A stretch of 64,000 nucleotides of DNA from Tumebacillus avium (GTDB lineage: Bacteria; Bacillota; Bacilli; Tumebacillales; Tumebacillaceae): positions 2,580,501 to 2,644,500 of the forward strand of contig NZ_CP021434.1 in assembly GCF_002162355.1 (NCBI RefSeq). Direction: 5' to 3'. Under the pieces are notes generated by a model, which had not been told where the DNA came from, ran no database searches, and saw only the letters and a program-made list of their open reading frames with translations. A program made the position numbers and the translations under genes. This document shows positions 21,132 to 31,691 of this stretch, one piece after another. Position 1 is the stretch's first letter, and each line of letters opens with the position of its first letter.

Positions 21132-21794
21132 ATGACAGACAACTCCAGACCGATTCCCTCCCGCGTCGCCGATCCGCAACTGGTCGAGCAACGGCGCCGG
21201 CAGATCGTCAAGGCGGCTGTCGACCTGTTTGTGGAGAAAGGCTTCCACAAGACGACGACGCGCGAGATCGCCAAAGCCAGCGGGCTTGGCATCGGCACGC
21301 TCTACGAATACGTGCAGTCCAAAGAAGACGTGCTCTATCTGGTCTGCGCTTATATTCACAGCGAGGTGAAGCAGCGCCTCGACGAAGTGCTGCATGGCAC
21401 CGCGCCGGGCCGGGAATTGCTCGTCTCGTCGATCCGGCACTTTTTTGCCTGCGTGGACGAACTGCAAGACTATGTGCTGCTCATCTATCAGGAAACGAAA
21501 TCGCTGCCTGCAGATCGATTGAAGCTGGTGCTGCGCCAGGAAGAGGAGATCACCGCGCTGTTTGCCGACATCCTCGAGCGCGGACGCGCTGACGGCACTC
21601 TGTGGCTGGCAGCCGACAGCGTCAAGCTATTTGCACATAACATTGTTGTGCTCGGTCAGATGTGGACATTCCGCCGCTGGGCACTGCATCGCATTTATAC
21701 GCTCGAACAATATACGGAGAAGCAGACTTCGCTTTTGCTTCAGGAAATATGCCCGGACGCAACACGACCGGGCCACGGGAAAGGGGATAACTGA
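21132..21794 (+). CDS. TetR/AcrR-family regulator (FadR-like)
   Basis: 220 residues from the ATG behind AGGGGAGGTG. The N-terminal helix-turn-helix reads RQIVKAAVDLFVEKGFHKTTTREIAKASGLGIGTLYEYV, described here by its ends RQIVKAAV and GIGTLYEYV. The C-terminal domain should bind an acyl-CoA ligand. It lies 3 bp before icmF and behind a palindrome sharing ACCGA half-sites with the fad operator, so it probably regulates itself, icmF and perhaps the fad operon. Confidence 0.85.
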   Translation: MTDNSRPIPSRVADPQLVEQRRRQIVKAAVDLFVEKGFHKTTTREIAKASGLGIGTLYEYVQSKEDVLYLVCAYIHSEVKQRLDEVLHGTAPGRELLVSSIRHFFACVDELQDYVLLIYQETKSLPADRLKLVLRQEEEITALFADILERGRADGTLWLAADSVKLFAHNIVVLGQMWTFRRWALHRIYTLEQYTEKQTSLLLQEICPDATRPGHGKGDN

Positions 21795-21797
21795 TCC

Positions 21798-24700
21798 ATG
21801 GAGACCACCATCTATCGTCCAAAACATAAGATTCGCTTTGTCACGTCCTCCGCGCTGTTTGACGGCCATGACGCATCGATCAACATCATGCGCCGCATCT
21901 TGCAGGCGTCCGGTGCAGAAGTCATCCACCTCGGACATAACCGCTCCGCTGAAGAGATCGTCAACGCAGCGGTGCAAGAGGATGCGCAAGGCATCGCCAT
22001 CTCGTCCTACCAGGGCGGGCACGTGGAGTTTTTCAAATACATCTATGATCTGCTGCAAGAGCGCGGCGCGACGCACATCAAGATCTTCGGCGGCGGCGGC
22101 GGCGTGATCGTCCCGGAGGAGATCCGCGACCTCGAAAGCTATGGCGTCACCAAGATCTACTCGCCGGAAGACGGCCGCAAGATGGGCCTGCAAGGCATGA
22201 TCAACCACATGCTGGAAAGCTCCGACTTCCCGACCATCAAGCAGGCGGAAGCAGAACTGGCCAAACTGAAAGAGAAAAACGCCCTGGCGATCGCCAAGCT
22301 GATCACCGTGGCGGAAGAAGCGGTCTACCAAAACGATGCCGAGCACCAAAAGCTGCTCGCCGAGATCCGTGAGCAGGTGCAAAACGTGCCGGTCATCGGC
22401 ATCACCGGCACCGGTGGCGCGGGCAAATCGTCCTTGACCGACGAACTGGTGCGCCGTTTCCTGAACGATTTCACCGACAAGACGATCGCCATCCTTTCCG
22501 TCGACCCGTCGAAGCAAAAGACCGGCGGCGCGCTGCTGGGCGACCGCATTCGTATGAACGCGATCAACAACTCCCGCGTCTACATGCGCTCGCTGGCGAC
22601 CCGCGAATCGCGCTCCGAGCTGTCGGCTGCGATCAAAGAAGCGATCGACGTGGTGAAAGTGGCCGGCTACGACCTGATCATCGTCGAAACCTCGGGGATC
22701 GGCCAAGGCGACGCGGAGATCACCAAAGTCACCGACCTCTCCCTGTACGTGATGACTTCCGAGTTTGGCGCACCGTCGCAACTCGAGAAGATCGACATGC
22801 TCGATTTTGCCGACCTCGTTGCGATCAACAAGTTTGAGCGCAAAGGCTCGCAAGACGCGCTGCGCGACGTCAAGAAACAATACCAGCGCAACCACAACCT
22901 GTGGGAGCAAAACGCCGACGAGATGCCGGTTTACGGCACGATCGCCAGCCAGTTCAACGACCCGGGCACCAACGTCCTGTACCGTGCCTTGATCAACAAG
23001 GTCAACGAGAAAAAAGGCCTGAACTGGGAATCCCAGCTCGATGTGAAAGAAAGCATCTCCAAAAAGAACTACATCATCCCGCCGGAGCGCACCCAGTACC
23101 TCGGCGAGATCGTAAGCTCGATCCGCGACTATAAGAAATTTATCAACGCGCAGTCGGCGATCGCCCGCAAGCTGTTCCAACTGAAAGGCGTGCGCGAACT
23201 GTTCAGCGGCCAAGCGGAAATGCTGGCGGCGCTCGATGCGCAGATCGTCAACTTCGAAGGGCAGCTGCATCCGGAAGCGAAGCGCCTGATCGAAAACTGG
23301 CCGCAGCTGAAAGAGCTGTACACCGCCGATGAATTTGTCACCAAGATCCGCGACAAAGAAATCCGCACCACCCTGTTCACCGAATCGCTCTCCGGCACCA
23401 AGATTCCGAAAGTCGCGCTGCCGAAGTACGAAGACTGGGGCGACCTCTTGAAGTGGCTGATGAATGAAAACGTGCCGGGCGAGTTCCCGTACACGGCAGG
23501 CGTGTTCCCGTTCAAGCGGGAAGGGGAAGACCCGAAGCGCCAGTTCGCAGGCGAAGGGACGCCGGAGCGCACCAACCGCCGCTTCCACTACCTGTCCAAA
23601 AACGACGATGCGAAGCGCCTGTCCACCGCGTTTGACTCGGTCACCCTCTACGGCGAAGACCCGGACTACCGCCCGGACATCTACGGCAAGATCGGGGAAT
23701 CGGGCGTGTCGATCTGCACCTTGGAAGACATGAAGAAGCTGTACGCGGGCTTTGACCTCTGCGCGCCGTCGACCTCCGTCTCGATGACGATCAACGGCCC
23801 GGCGCCGATGATCCTCGCGATGTACATGAACACGGCGATCGACCAGCAGCTGGCGAAGTTCGCAGCGGACAACGGCCGCCAGCCGACCGCAGAAGAAGCG
23901 GCGCAGATCCGCGCGTACACCTTGTCGACCGTGCGCGGCACCGTGCAGGCGGACATCTTGAAAGAAGACCAGGGCCAGAACACCTGCATCTTCTCGACCG
24001 AATTCGCCTTGCGCATGATGGGCGACATTCAGCAGTATTTCATCGACCACAAAGTGCGTAACTACTACTCGGTGTCGATCTCCGGCTACCACATCGCCGA
24101 AGCGGGCGCCAACCCGATCTCGCAGCTGGCCTTCACGCTGGCGAACGCGTTCACCTATGTCGAGTACTACTTGAGCCGCGGCATGAACATCGACGATTTC
24201 GCTCCGAACCTGTCGTTCTTCTTCTCCAACGGCATGGACCCGGAATACACCGTCATCGGCCGCGTCGCGCGCCGCATCTGGGCGACGGCGATCAAGAACA
24301 AGTACGGCGGCAACGACCGCTCGCAGAAGCTGAAGTACCACGTGCAGACGTCCGGCCGTTCCCTGCATGCGCAGGAGATCGACTTCAACGACATCCGCAC
24401 CACGCTCCAAGCGCTCCTGGCGCTGCAGGACAACTGCAACTCCCTGCACACCAACGCGTATGACGAAGCGATCACCACGCCGACCGAAGAATCGGTGCGC
24501 CGCGCGATGGCGATCCAGATGATCCTGACCAAAGAGTTTGGCCTCTTGAAAAACGAGAATCCGGTGCAAGGCGCGTTTGTCGTCGAAGAGCTGACCGACC
24601 TCGTCGAAGAAGCGGTGCTGGCCGAGTTCCAGCGCATCTCCGATCGCGGCGGCGTGCTTGGCGCGATGGAGACGCAGTACCAGCGCGGCAAGATCCAAGA

Positions 24701-25043
24701 GGAATCTATGTACTACGAGCACAAGAAGCATGACGGCTCCCTGCCGATCATCGGGGTGAACACCTACCTCAACCCGAAGACCCAGGGCGACGACTACGAA
24801 GCGCCGGAGATCGAACTGGCCCGCGCGACGAAAGAAGAAAAAGAGCTGCAGATCCTGAACCTGCGCACGTTCCAATCGGACCATGCAGATGCAGCGGCAG
24901 CAGCCCTCAAGGCGCTGCAAGAGACGGCGATGAACGGCGGCAACATCTTCGCTCAGCTGATGGAGACGGTCAAAACCTGCTCCCTCGGCCAGATCACGCA
25001 AGCCCTGTACAAAGTGGGCGGACAGTATCGCCGCAACATGTAA
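21798..25043 (+). CDS. icmF: fused isobutyryl-CoA mutase (IcmF)
   Basis: 1081 residues, the length of IcmF. In order: B12-binding domain (about 10-135, DGHDAS at 22-27), MeaB-type G-protein chaperone (about 155-420, P-loop [12 protein letters not shown] near 202) and acyl-CoA mutase barrel (about 530-1081, with [11 protein letters not shown] and [14 protein letters not shown]). It isomerises isobutyryl-CoA and n-butyryl-CoA (some members pivalyl- or isovaleryl-CoA) with adenosylcobalamin. Coexpressed with the TetR gene upstream. It links branched-chain acyl-CoA to beta-oxidation. A terminator follows. Confidence 0.93.
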   Translation: METTIYRPKHKIRFVTSSALFDGHDASINIMRRILQASGAEVIHLGHNRSAEEIVNAAVQEDAQGIAISSYQGGHVEFFKYIYDLLQERGATHIKIFGGGGGVIVPEEIRDLESYGVTKIYSPEDGRKMGLQGMINHMLESSDFPTIKQAEAELAKLKEKNALAIAKLITVAEEAVYQNDAEHQKLLAEIREQVQNVPVIGITGTGGAGKSSLTDELVRRFLNDFTDKTIAILSVDPSKQKTGGALLGDRIRMNAINNSRVYMRSLATRESRSELSAAIKEAIDVVKVAGYDLIIVETSGIGQGDAEITKVTDLSLYVMTSEFGAPSQLEKIDMLDFADLVAINKFERKGSQDALRDVKKQYQRNHNLWEQNADEMPVYGTIASQFNDPGTNVLYRALINKVNEKKGLNWESQLDVKESISKKNYIIPPERTQYLGEIVSSIRDYKKFINAQSAIARKLFQLKGVRELFSGQAEMLAALDAQIVNFEGQLHPEAKRLIENWPQLKELYTADEFVTKIRDKEIRTTLFTESLSGTKIPKVALPKYEDWGDLLKWLMNENVPGEFPYTAGVFPFKREGEDPKRQFAGEGTPERTNRRFHYLSKNDDAKRLSTAFDSVTLYGEDPDYRPDIYGKIGESGVSICTLEDMKKLYAGFDLCAPSTSVSMTINGPAPMILAMYMNTAIDQQLAKFAADNGRQPTAEEAAQIRAYTLSTVRGTVQADILKEDQGQNTCIFSTEFALRMMGDIQQYFIDHKVRNYYSVSISGYHIAEAGANPISQLAFTLANAFTYVEYYLSRGMNIDDFAPNLSFFFSNGMDPEYTVIGRVARRIWATAIKNKYGGNDRSQKLKYHVQTSGRSLHAQEIDFNDIRTTLQALLALQDNCNSLHTNAYDEAITTPTEESVRRAMAIQMILTKEFGLLKNENPVQGAFVVEELTDLVEEAVLAEFQRISDRGGVLGAMETQYQRGKIQEESMYYEHKKHDGSLPIIGVNTYLNPKTQGDDYEAPEIELARATKEEKELQILNLRTFQSDHADAAAAALKALQETAMNGGNIFAQLMETVKTCSLGQITQALYKVGGQYRRNM

Positions 25044-25048
25044 GACAC

Positions 25049-25085
25049 AAAAAAGCGACCCTCCGATCAGGAGGGTCGCTTTTTG
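25049..25085. terminator. bidirectional terminator
   Basis: GCGACCCTCC-gatca-GGAGGGTCGC flanked by A and T runs, between convergent icmF and the membrane protein gene. Confidence 0.92.
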
Positions 25086-25090
25086 CTGTC

Positions 25091-25702
25091 TTACGGAGCC
25101 AGCGGGATGTTGAACAGGGTGATCACGAGAAAGGAGATCACAAACACGATCACCGTCAACACAAACGAGATCAACAGCTCGACGAGCAGCGGGCCCCAGA
25201 AGGCGACGGCGCCGGAGACGCCAAACACTTCTTTTAACAGCTGGACGCGCAGCAGGTACATGTAGATCAACCCGAGGAACACGAGGAAGATCAGGAAAAA
25301 CGAGGTGCTTAGCGGTGCGGCCAGCACGCTCAGCACGGCGGTCGGATAGTAGGTGTACGGATAGTACTTTTTCAGCAGATTCCATTTGGCCTTGCGCTCG
25401 ATCGGATCGACGGGCAGGCGGTCGGCCGCAAACATCAGCAGGCCCAGCCGCGAGGTCAGCACAAACAAAAAGCGCTGCAGGAAATATTGCACCGGCGGCA
25501 AAAGCAGCACGAAAATCCATTTGTAATTGCCAAATTGCGTTTCGAAAAAGGGGTCGATGGCGAAATAGAATGCCAGGTTGATCATCATCAGCACGATGAC
25601 GACATTGACCAGACGGCTTGTCAGGTTCGCGTTTGGTTTTTGTAAAAGGTTCTGGATTGACTCCTGGGAGCGGAACATCAATCGCCCAAGCAATGACAAC
25701 AA
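25091..25702 (-). CDS. polytopic membrane protein, Yip1-like
   Basis: 203 residues with about five membrane segments (LVNVVIVLMMINLAFYF, WIFVLLLPPVQYFL, LLISFVLTVIVFVISFLV). Size and layout resemble Yip1-domain proteins, but I cannot confirm this. Start is a TTG at 25702, supported by AGGAGG 8 nt upstream. Monocistronic. Function unknown. Confidence 0.65.
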   Translation of the reverse strand: MLSLLGRLMFRSQESIQNLLQKPNANLTSRLVNVVIVLMMINLAFYFAIDPFFETQFGNYKWIFVLLLPPVQYFLQRFLFVLTSRLGLLMFAADRLPVDPIERKAKWNLLKKYYPYTYYPTAVLSVLAAPLSTSFFLIFLVFLGLIYMYLLRVQLLKEVFGVSGAVAFWGPLLVELLISFVLTVIVFVISFLVITLFNIPLAP

Positions 25703-25790
25703 GAAAAGTTCCTCCTATCTGCATCTCTCTTCCGTTAGTATAACGTAAAAAAGAAAACCCGGCATCAAATGCCGGGCAGACATGCAGTGG

Positions 25791-26981
25791 TTATCGGCCT
25801 TCAACCAGGTCGAGTTCGCGGTTGAGCTGTTCGACGAACAGACCGGCATCGGTGACGATCCCGACCGTCTGCGTGGAGCCGCGGTCGGCCAGCTTGGAGA
25901 CGACCGCCGGGTTGATGTCGACGCAGATCGTCTTGCAGGTCGCCGGAATCATGTTCGCGGTGCCGATCGCATGGAGCATCGTCGAGATGATGATCACCAT
26001 ATCGGTGCCCTGCACAAGCTCCGAGTAGCGCGCCTGCGCTTTGCAAAGGTCCATCTCGGTGTCCGGCAGCGGACCGTCGTCGCGGATGGAACCGGCCAGC
26101 GAGAACGGCACGTTGTGTTTGACCAGCGTGTACATGATGCCGGAGCGCAGTTCGCCTGCGTGCACAGCGTTGGCGATCGAGCCGTGGAAGCGCATGCGGT
26201 TGATCGCCGACAAGTGGTGGCGGTGGCCGCCGGAGACGACGTCGGCCGTCCGCGTGCTGATGCCAAGCGACGTGGAGTACAGCGCATTTTCGATGTCATG
26301 CGTCGCCAGCGCGTTGCCGGACAGCACCGCCTGCACGTAGCCTTTTTCGATCAGGCCGCAGAACGGGGTCATGCCGCCGGTGTGGACAACGCCCGGGCCC
26401 GCCACGAAGACGATGCGGCCGCCGCGGTCGCGGATCTCTTTCATATCGCGGGCGATCTTGCGGATGATCACCGGATTCTGGCGCTCCGAAGAAACCTCGC
26501 CTTGCATGAAGCCGAACTCTTCTTCGTTTTTCGTCGGCAGATCGAGGAAAGCGATGCGGATGCCGCCATGGCCGACGACAACCTCTTCGCCTGCCACGAC
26601 GTCGCGCATCAGGTTGCAGAACGGAATGCCGTTTTCATCAAACGTGATCATGCCGTCCATGCGCAGACGGGTGACCGGAATCCAGTTGCCGTCGCGGAAG
26701 ATAAAGGTCGGTTTATTGGAAGTGGCATGGAAATCATCCGGGACAACGCCGTCTTTGGGCGCCGGTTCGGTCTTGAGCTCGGTGGAGTGGATGCGTTTGC
26801 AGCCTTGTTCAATAAACAGCGCCGAGACATGCTCCAAACGCTCAGGGCCGATATAGATCGAGAAGCGCATCGGCTTGGTGCCGTGCAGTTCCAAATGGGC
26901 GTCTTCGCGAGCGGCGAGGTCTTCAAGATCGACCAGAGTCGGTGTATGTGCATGCAATTCAAAAACTTCCTGTATGTACAT
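25791..26981 (-). CDS. TIGR00300-family protein (LOR/SDH-like; archaeal-type ornithine cyclodeaminase relative)
   Basis: 396 residues. N-terminal FELHAHTPTLVDLEDLA and RFSIYIGPERLEHV, central VFVAGPGVVHTGG, and C-terminal NMIPATCKTICVDINPAVVSKLADRG match the TIGR00300 family, which includes a dinucleotide-binding-like C-terminal half. Members have been linked to ornithine cyclodeamination to proline; the substrate here is not shown. ATG behind GGAGGG. Neighbours give no pathway hint. Confidence 0.7.
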   Translation of the reverse strand: MYIQEVFELHAHTPTLVDLEDLAAREDAHLELHGTKPMRFSIYIGPERLEHVSALFIEQGCKRIHSTELKTEPAPKDGVVPDDFHATSNKPTFIFRDGNWIPVTRLRMDGMITFDENGIPFCNLMRDVVAGEEVVVGHGGIRIAFLDLPTKNEEEFGFMQGEVSSERQNPVIIRKIARDMKEIRDRGGRIVFVAGPGVVHTGGMTPFCGLIEKGYVQAVLSGNALATHDIENALYSTSLGISTRTADVVSGGHRHHLSAINRMRFHGSIANAVHAGELRSGIMYTLVKHNVPFSLAGSIRDDGPLPDTEMDLCKAQARYSELVQGTDMVIIISTMLHAIGTANMIPATCKTICVDINPAVVSKLADRGSTQTVGIVTDAGLFVEQLNRELDLVEGR

Positions 26982-27140
26982 GTGGAATGAACCCTCCCTG
27001 GGAATTATGCTAGTTTAAGTATACAATTTTCCTACATCAATTGATAGCATTTACAAGTTGAATTTTTGCGAATCTTGACGAAAGCAGGTAAAACGCGAAA
27101 CTTGTCGAATATCCTCCATTGTAATGAGGGGTGATCGCAG

Positions 27141-28229
27141 ATGCATATGACTTCCACTGAAGCCTTACAACCGGGTGCGAAGCTTGCCAAGCCAATCTAC
27201 AGCAGCAACGGCAGTGTGCTGCTGGCCGTCGGAAAAGAACTGAGCGAGAGCAATATTCAACGGCTGCTCGACCTGAATATCACACAGGTTTACATAGACG
27301 ATCCCAGAACCAGCGATCTGGTCATCGAAGACGCGATCTCCGAAGCGACGCGCAGCCGCGCGGTGAAAGTGGTGTATGAGACTTTTTCGCAGATGATCGA
27401 ATCGCGCAAATGGATGCGCTCGATCGCCAACCCGCGCCTGGGGCGGGAATTTCGCGGAGTCTTTGAAGATATTTTGTACGATCTGCAGTCAAAAAAGCAG
27501 GTCATGCTGCAACTGACCGGCATTTACACGACCGACAACTATCTGTACAGCCACTCGGTCAATGTCGGCATCTACTCGGCGGCGCTCGGCATGGCGCTGG
27601 GGCTGAAGCGCGATCAACTGATCGACCTCGGCATCGGCGCGATCTTGCACGACATCGGCAAAACGATGGTGCCGATGGAGATCCTGATGAAGCCGGGCAA
27701 GCTGACCGATGAAGAGTATGCCTTGATGAAGCAGCATGCTTTCTGGGGCTATGAGATTTTAAAAGAGCATGATGATATCCCGCTGATCTCTGCGCATTGC
27801 GCGCTGCAGCACCATGAGCGGCTCGACGGTTCCGGCTATCCGCGCTCGCTCAGCGGCGACCAGATTCATCTCTACGGACAGATCGTCGGCATCGCCGATG
27901 TTTATGATGCCCTGACTTCGAACCGCGTCTACCGCAAAGCGTATCTGCCGCACGAAGCGCTGGAGATTCTGTTTGCGTCGACCGGACAGTTCGACAGCGA
28001 CCTGATCCGCAAGTTCCGCGACAACGTGGCCCTGTACCCGTTGGGGCTGACGGTGACGCTCAATTCGGGCGAGACGGCGGTGGTTGTCGATATCAACACC
28101 AAGTATCCGCACCGCCCGATCCTGCGCGTGCTGAAGGACGCTGCGGGCAACGACCTGCAGCACCCGCACGAAGTGGACCTGTCGTCCGATCTGACGCTGA
28201 TGATTACCGATTGCGAGGAGATTTTGTGA
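27141..28229 (+). CDS. HD-GYP domain protein (c-di-GMP phosphodiesterase type)
   Basis: 362 residues. The N-terminal about 100 residues are a small sensory or linker region. The HD-GYP domain shows HSVNVGIYSAALG, ILHDIGKTM, HHERLDGSGYP and IADVYDALTSNR, with metal-binding His/Asp residues and the GYP signature retained. Such proteins hydrolyse cyclic di-GMP. A C-terminal about 80-residue beta extension (VTLNSGETAVVVDIN) follows. SD GAGGGG. Its 3' end overlaps the convergent gene at 28204 by 26 bp. Confidence 0.9.
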   Translation: MHMTSTEALQPGAKLAKPIYSSNGSVLLAVGKELSESNIQRLLDLNITQVYIDDPRTSDLVIEDAISEATRSRAVKVVYETFSQMIESRKWMRSIANPRLGREFRGVFEDILYDLQSKKQVMLQLTGIYTTDNYLYSHSVNVGIYSAALGMALGLKRDQLIDLGIGAILHDIGKTMVPMEILMKPGKLTDEEYALMKQHAFWGYEILKEHDDIPLISAHCALQHHERLDGSGYPRSLSGDQIHLYGQIVGIADVYDALTSNRVYRKAYLPHEALEILFASTGQFDSDLIRKFRDNVALYPLGLTVTLNSGETAVVVDINTKYPHRPILRVLKDAAGNDLQHPHEVDLSSDLTLMITDCEEIL

Positions 28230-28659
28230 TCTTGATCACGAGCGGATCGTGGCCGGTCGGGCGGATCAGCGTCGCTTGCTCCTGCCCGTGCAGGAGCTTT
28301 TTTACTTCCTGCTGGGAACCTGCGCGCGCCATTTCGAACCAGGCGTACAGCGGACTCTCTGTGCCGTAGTAGATGCGTTGGCGCACGCGGCGAAACGGCC
28401 ACAGCTCGCAGCCGTCGAGCAGCACGGAAGAGTCGGTCAGCACCTCATCGCTCTGGCGCCAAACGCCTCCGAGCAGCTTCAAGGTCGTCTCGCCAAGGTA
28501 GGCGCCGATCGACAGCACCAGCGTTTCATCGGGCGTTTGGCCCGGCTTGGTGATCAAGGAGATCAGGCGGTCGGCGTCTTTCAGGCTCTCTTCGCTGTAA
28601 TCGAGCACAAACGGCTCGCCGACCTGCCCGCGTAAAATTTCGGCAAGATCATGAAACAA
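28204..28659 (-). CDS. conserved hypothetical protein
   Basis: About 151 residues, soluble. Landmarks are LSIGAYLGETTLKLLGGVW and SPLYAWFEMAR, suggesting a small alpha/beta protein of the DUF-type found singly in spore formers. The start is uncertain: a TTG at 28659 is the longest option and lacks a clear SD. Overlaps the HD-GYP gene tail on the other strand. Codon use matches the genome, supporting a real gene. Confidence 0.6.
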   Translation of the reverse strand: MFHDLAEILRGQVGEPFVLDYSEESLKDADRLISLITKPGQTPDETLVLSIGAYLGETTLKLLGGVWRQSDEVLTDSSVLLDGCELWPFRRVRQRIYYGTESPLYAWFEMARAGSQQEVKKLLHGQEQATLIRPTGHDPLVIKITKSPRNR

Positions 28660-28788
28660 GTGTGAGATAATGATCAGTCCTTTCCAGCCAATACAGTCAG
28701 TCTACCATAGAATGGCACCATCTTTACAAACCCCCGGGTTATGGGTAAGTTAGAGAATAGAACTCGTTCAACAGAAAGGATGCTTCCT

Positions 28789-29547
28789 TTGTTTAAACTG
28801 CGTGACAACCCGTATGTGCGTTATCCGTCCCCGTGGGACGCCTATGCGACACTCCCTCTGTCGGTACCGATCTCCGAAGCGTTTTGCAAAACGAAGATCA
28901 CGCCGAACCAGATCACTGTGATATCTTTTGTCATCGCACTGTTTGCGGTGTGGTGTTTTGGATTAGGCACTCCGTGGATGCTGGTGCTCGGCGGCCTGCT
29001 TTATCAGCTGTCCTACATTTTGGATTGCTGTGACGGCTATGTGGCCCGCAAGACGAAGCAATCTTCCAACTTTGGTTTTTGGCTCGATCATATTTTGGAT
29101 GAACTGAAGCTGGCCCTGCTCGTGCTGGCACTGGTCTACGGCCAGCAGCGCATCGGCGAGCTTGAGGGCTGGATGCTCACCGCTTCGTGGGTGATGGCCG
29201 GTCTTTACATCTATACCCGCGCCTTCTCCAAAGGCGACCTGCTGATCAAAGAGACGATCGAGAACAGCGCCTCGGCCCAAGCGGACGCGTCCGCCAAGGA
29301 CAGCGGAGATGCGCCGGAGGGGATCGTGATCAACGGGATGGCGATGACGCCGTTCCAGGCCCGTCTGTACCGCAAGTTCATGATCGTGACGCCGTTTTCG
29401 GTCATCGAGAGCCAGGCGATCATCTTCTGCCTGATGCCGATCGTGCAGCTGCCGATCTTCGGGCTGCTGCTGACCCTCGTGATCACCGTGATCTGGCACC
29501 TGCTGTTTGATGTCTACCGCTACTGGAAACGCGCCGGCTGGCGCTAG
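28789..29547 (+). CDS. CDP-alcohol phosphatidyltransferase family protein
   Basis: About 252 residues from a TTG with AAAGGA 8 nt upstream; ATG codons at 28741 and 28780 are alternatives without good SD. The family motif is complete: DCCDGYVAR followed by G and FWLDHILD (D-x2-DG-x2-AR-x8-G-x3-D-x3-D). About six membrane segments. It transfers a phosphoalcohol from a CDP-linked donor in phospholipid or related synthesis; the alcohol cannot be told. Terminator follows. Confidence 0.85.
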   Translation: MFKLRDNPYVRYPSPWDAYATLPLSVPISEAFCKTKITPNQITVISFVIALFAVWCFGLGTPWMLVLGGLLYQLSYILDCCDGYVARKTKQSSNFGFWLDHILDELKLALLVLALVYGQQRIGELEGWMLTASWVMAGLYIYTRAFSKGDLLIKETIENSASAQADASAKDSGDAPEGIVINGMAMTPFQARLYRKFMIVTPFSVIESQAIIFCLMPIVQLPIFGLLLTLVITVIWHLLFDVYRYWKRAGWR

Positions 29548-29555
29548 TGAATCCG

Positions 29556-29589
29556 ACCCCCTTTGGGATGATCCCCAAAGGGGGTTTTT
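29556..29589 (+). terminator. terminator
   Basis: ACCCCCTTTGGG-atgat-CCCCAAAGGGGG then TTTTT. Confidence 0.92.
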
Positions 29590-29664
29590 CTGTCATAAAG
29601 AGCGGGGCGCGGTACTACTGTTTAGGTAAGGGAGCTGGAGAACGCCGAAAAGGGGGAAACGTTT

Positions 29665-30735
29665 GTGGAACCTTTCAACCTGGATGATGATACGCTGCTT
29701 GCCGCACATGATCCGTCCGATATGCTGGGGGCCATCTACGGGCTGCCTGAGCAGATGGAGGAAGCGGTGCGCCTGATGGAGCACACGGGTGCTAAGTTTG
29801 ATGCGTCTCTCGTGCAGACGATCGTCGTCACGGGACTCGGCGGCTCGGCGGTCGGCGGCGACATGCTGCGCACCTATGCCGGCGACAAATGTCCGGTGCC
29901 GATTCTCGTCAACCGGAGTTACACGCTGCCTTCGTATGTGGGAAAAGACACGCTGGTCATCGCGGTTTCTTATTCGGGCAACACAGAAGAGACGTTATCC
30001 GCCTACGCCGATGCCAAAGCGCGCGGGGCGCAGATCGTCGCCGTCACTTCGGGCGGCATTTTGAAAAAGCAGGCTTGGGAAGACGGCCATGCTGTGATCA
30101 CCGTGCCGGGGGGCTTGCAGCCGCGTGCGGCGGCCGGGTATTTGTTTATCCCGCAGCTGATGCTCCTGCAGCAGGCCGGACTTTTGCCCGAGGGGCATGC
30201 GGAGATTGAGGAGACGGTGCGCCTGCTGCGCGAAATGCGCAAACTTTTAGCTCCGGCGTCGCCGACGGAGCAGAACCTCGCCAAGCAGACCGCGCTGCGG
30301 CTGTACGGCAAGATTCCGCTGATTCACGGTGCGGTCGGGCTGACCGAAGTGATCGCCTACCGCTGGAAGACGCAGATCAATGAAAATGCGCAGACGCCTG
30401 CGTTTGCCCACTGCTATCCGGAGCTCAATCATAATGAGATCGTCGGCTTTGACGTGCCGCAGGAGTTGATCGAAAAGCTGGAGATCATTACGCTTACCTG
30501 CAGCCGCAACCATCCGCGCGTGCAAAAGCGGATCGAGATCACCGCAGGCGAAGTGCTGGCCGCAGCGTCCTGCGGGCAGACCGAATTGGCTGCGCTGGGG
30601 GAAAGCGATCTCGCGCAGATGTTCTCGCTGCTCTACCTCGGGGATTATGCGTCCGCCTATCTGGCGGCACTGTACGGCCTCGATCCGACCCCGGTGGAAA
30701 AAATTGAATACCTCAAGAGAAGGTTAGCAGACTAA
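29665..30735 (+). CDS. bifunctional phosphoglucose/phosphomannose isomerase
   Basis: 356 residues with tandem SIS sugar-isomerase domains: TGLGGSAVGGDML and VSYSGNTEETLSA in the first, and the conserved NHNEIVGF substrate segment in the second. It interconverts glucose-6-P/fructose-6-P and mannose-6-P/fructose-6-P. GTG start behind AAAGGGGG. Monocistronic, followed by a terminator. Confidence 0.9.
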   Translation: MEPFNLDDDTLLAAHDPSDMLGAIYGLPEQMEEAVRLMEHTGAKFDASLVQTIVVTGLGGSAVGGDMLRTYAGDKCPVPILVNRSYTLPSYVGKDTLVIAVSYSGNTEETLSAYADAKARGAQIVAVTSGGILKKQAWEDGHAVITVPGGLQPRAAAGYLFIPQLMLLQQAGLLPEGHAEIEETVRLLREMRKLLAPASPTEQNLAKQTALRLYGKIPLIHGAVGLTEVIAYRWKTQINENAQTPAFAHCYPELNHNEIVGFDVPQELIEKLEIITLTCSRNHPRVQKRIEITAGEVLAAASCGQTELAALGESDLAQMFSLLYLGDYASAYLAALYGLDPTPVEKIEYLKRRLAD

Positions 30736-30777
30736 CCTTGACGGATTGATAGATTTTAGTTTACGCTTTAAACTGGG

Positions 30778-30803
30778 GCTCCGTGTGTAACGGAGCTTTT
30801 TAT
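30778..30803 (+). terminator. terminator
   Basis: GCTCCGT-gtgta-ACGGAGC then TTTTTA. Confidence 0.88.
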
Positions 30804-30830
30804 TTCAACGGTTGGAAACGGAGGATGGAG

Positions 30831-31691
30831 ATGCGCTCGATCGAAACTCTCCGCATCATCATAGCGGATCAACAAGGAATTTTGGAAGAATGGATGAACC
30901 TGCTGACCGAACAAGGCTCCGAGATGCAGGACCGGTTTGGCAGAGAATACCTCACACAGCAAAGTGAACGCTTTCTTGGCAGTTTGATCAAACTGCTCGA
31001 GGAGCAGTCGGACAACTACCGCGTCGATGAGCGCGAGGGATTTAACCGCCTGCTGCAGGAATTGTCGCTGCTCGGCACGCAGGCCGGGTCCAGCCCGAAG
31101 TCATTCATGCCGTATGCGTTGACGCTCAAAGAAGTGATTTTCCATCGGCTGCAAACGCTGGAGGCGACAGAGCTCAGCGTCGTCTACGCCGTGATCAGCC
31201 AGTTGGACCGCATGTTCAGCAAAATGTCGCATTATTACTATGAAGAATATATCAACCGCCGCGAACAGGTGATCAAAGCCCAGGCGCTGGCGATTCAAGA
31301 GCTCTCCGCGCCGGTGATCCAAGTGTGGGAAGGCATTCTGGCCTTGCCGCTGATCGGCACGATCGACACCCAGCGCGCCAAAGGCATCATGGAAAATCTG
31401 CTTGAAGAGATCGTGCGCACCAAGTGCCCGCATGTGATCATCGACATCACCGGCGTGCCGATCGTCGATACAGGTGTGGCGGAGCGGCTGATCAAAACGG
31501 TCGAAGCCGGCCGGCTGGTCGGCGCGGAGTGCATCCTGACCGGGATCCGTCCGGAAGTCGCCCAGACGCTGGTCATGCTTGGTGTGTCGCTCGGCGACAT
31601 CGTCACCAAAGCAACGCTGCAGGCAGGTCTCGCTCACATTTTGAAAACGCGGGAACAAGGCAGACTTCAAGTGGAAGAGAGTGTTATCTGA
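30831..31691 (+). CDS. rsbR: stressosome sensor RsbR-like
   Basis: 286 residues from the ATG with GGAGG 6 nt upstream. The N-terminal about 150 residues are helical and variable (sensor turret); the C-terminal STAS domain has PLIGTIDTQRA and PIVDTGVAERL, retaining both Thr residues that RsbT phosphorylates in B. subtilis RsbRA. It forms the stressosome with RsbS. The stop overlaps the ATG of rsbS (TGATG), so the genes are coupled. Confidence 0.9.
   Translation: MRSIETLRIIIADQQGILEEWMNLLTEQGSEMQDRFGREYLTQQSERFLGSLIKLLEEQSDNYRVDEREGFNRLLQELSLLGTQAGSSPKSFMPYALTLKEVIFHRLQTLEATELSVVYAVISQLDRMFSKMSHYYYEEYINRREQVIKAQALAIQELSAPVIQVWEGILALPLIGTIDTQRAKGIMENLLEEIVRTKCPHVIIDITGVPIVDTGVAERLIKTVEAGRLVGAECILTGIRPEVAQTLVMLGVSLGDIVTKATLQAGLAHILKTREQGRLQVEESVI

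Noticed and set aside
21627-25724. 1365-codon open frame on the minus strand opposite icmF
   Set aside because: GC-rich third positions keep the antisense frame open. The plus-strand IcmF has full domain homology; the antisense translation is Arg/Val/Asp-rich without motifs.
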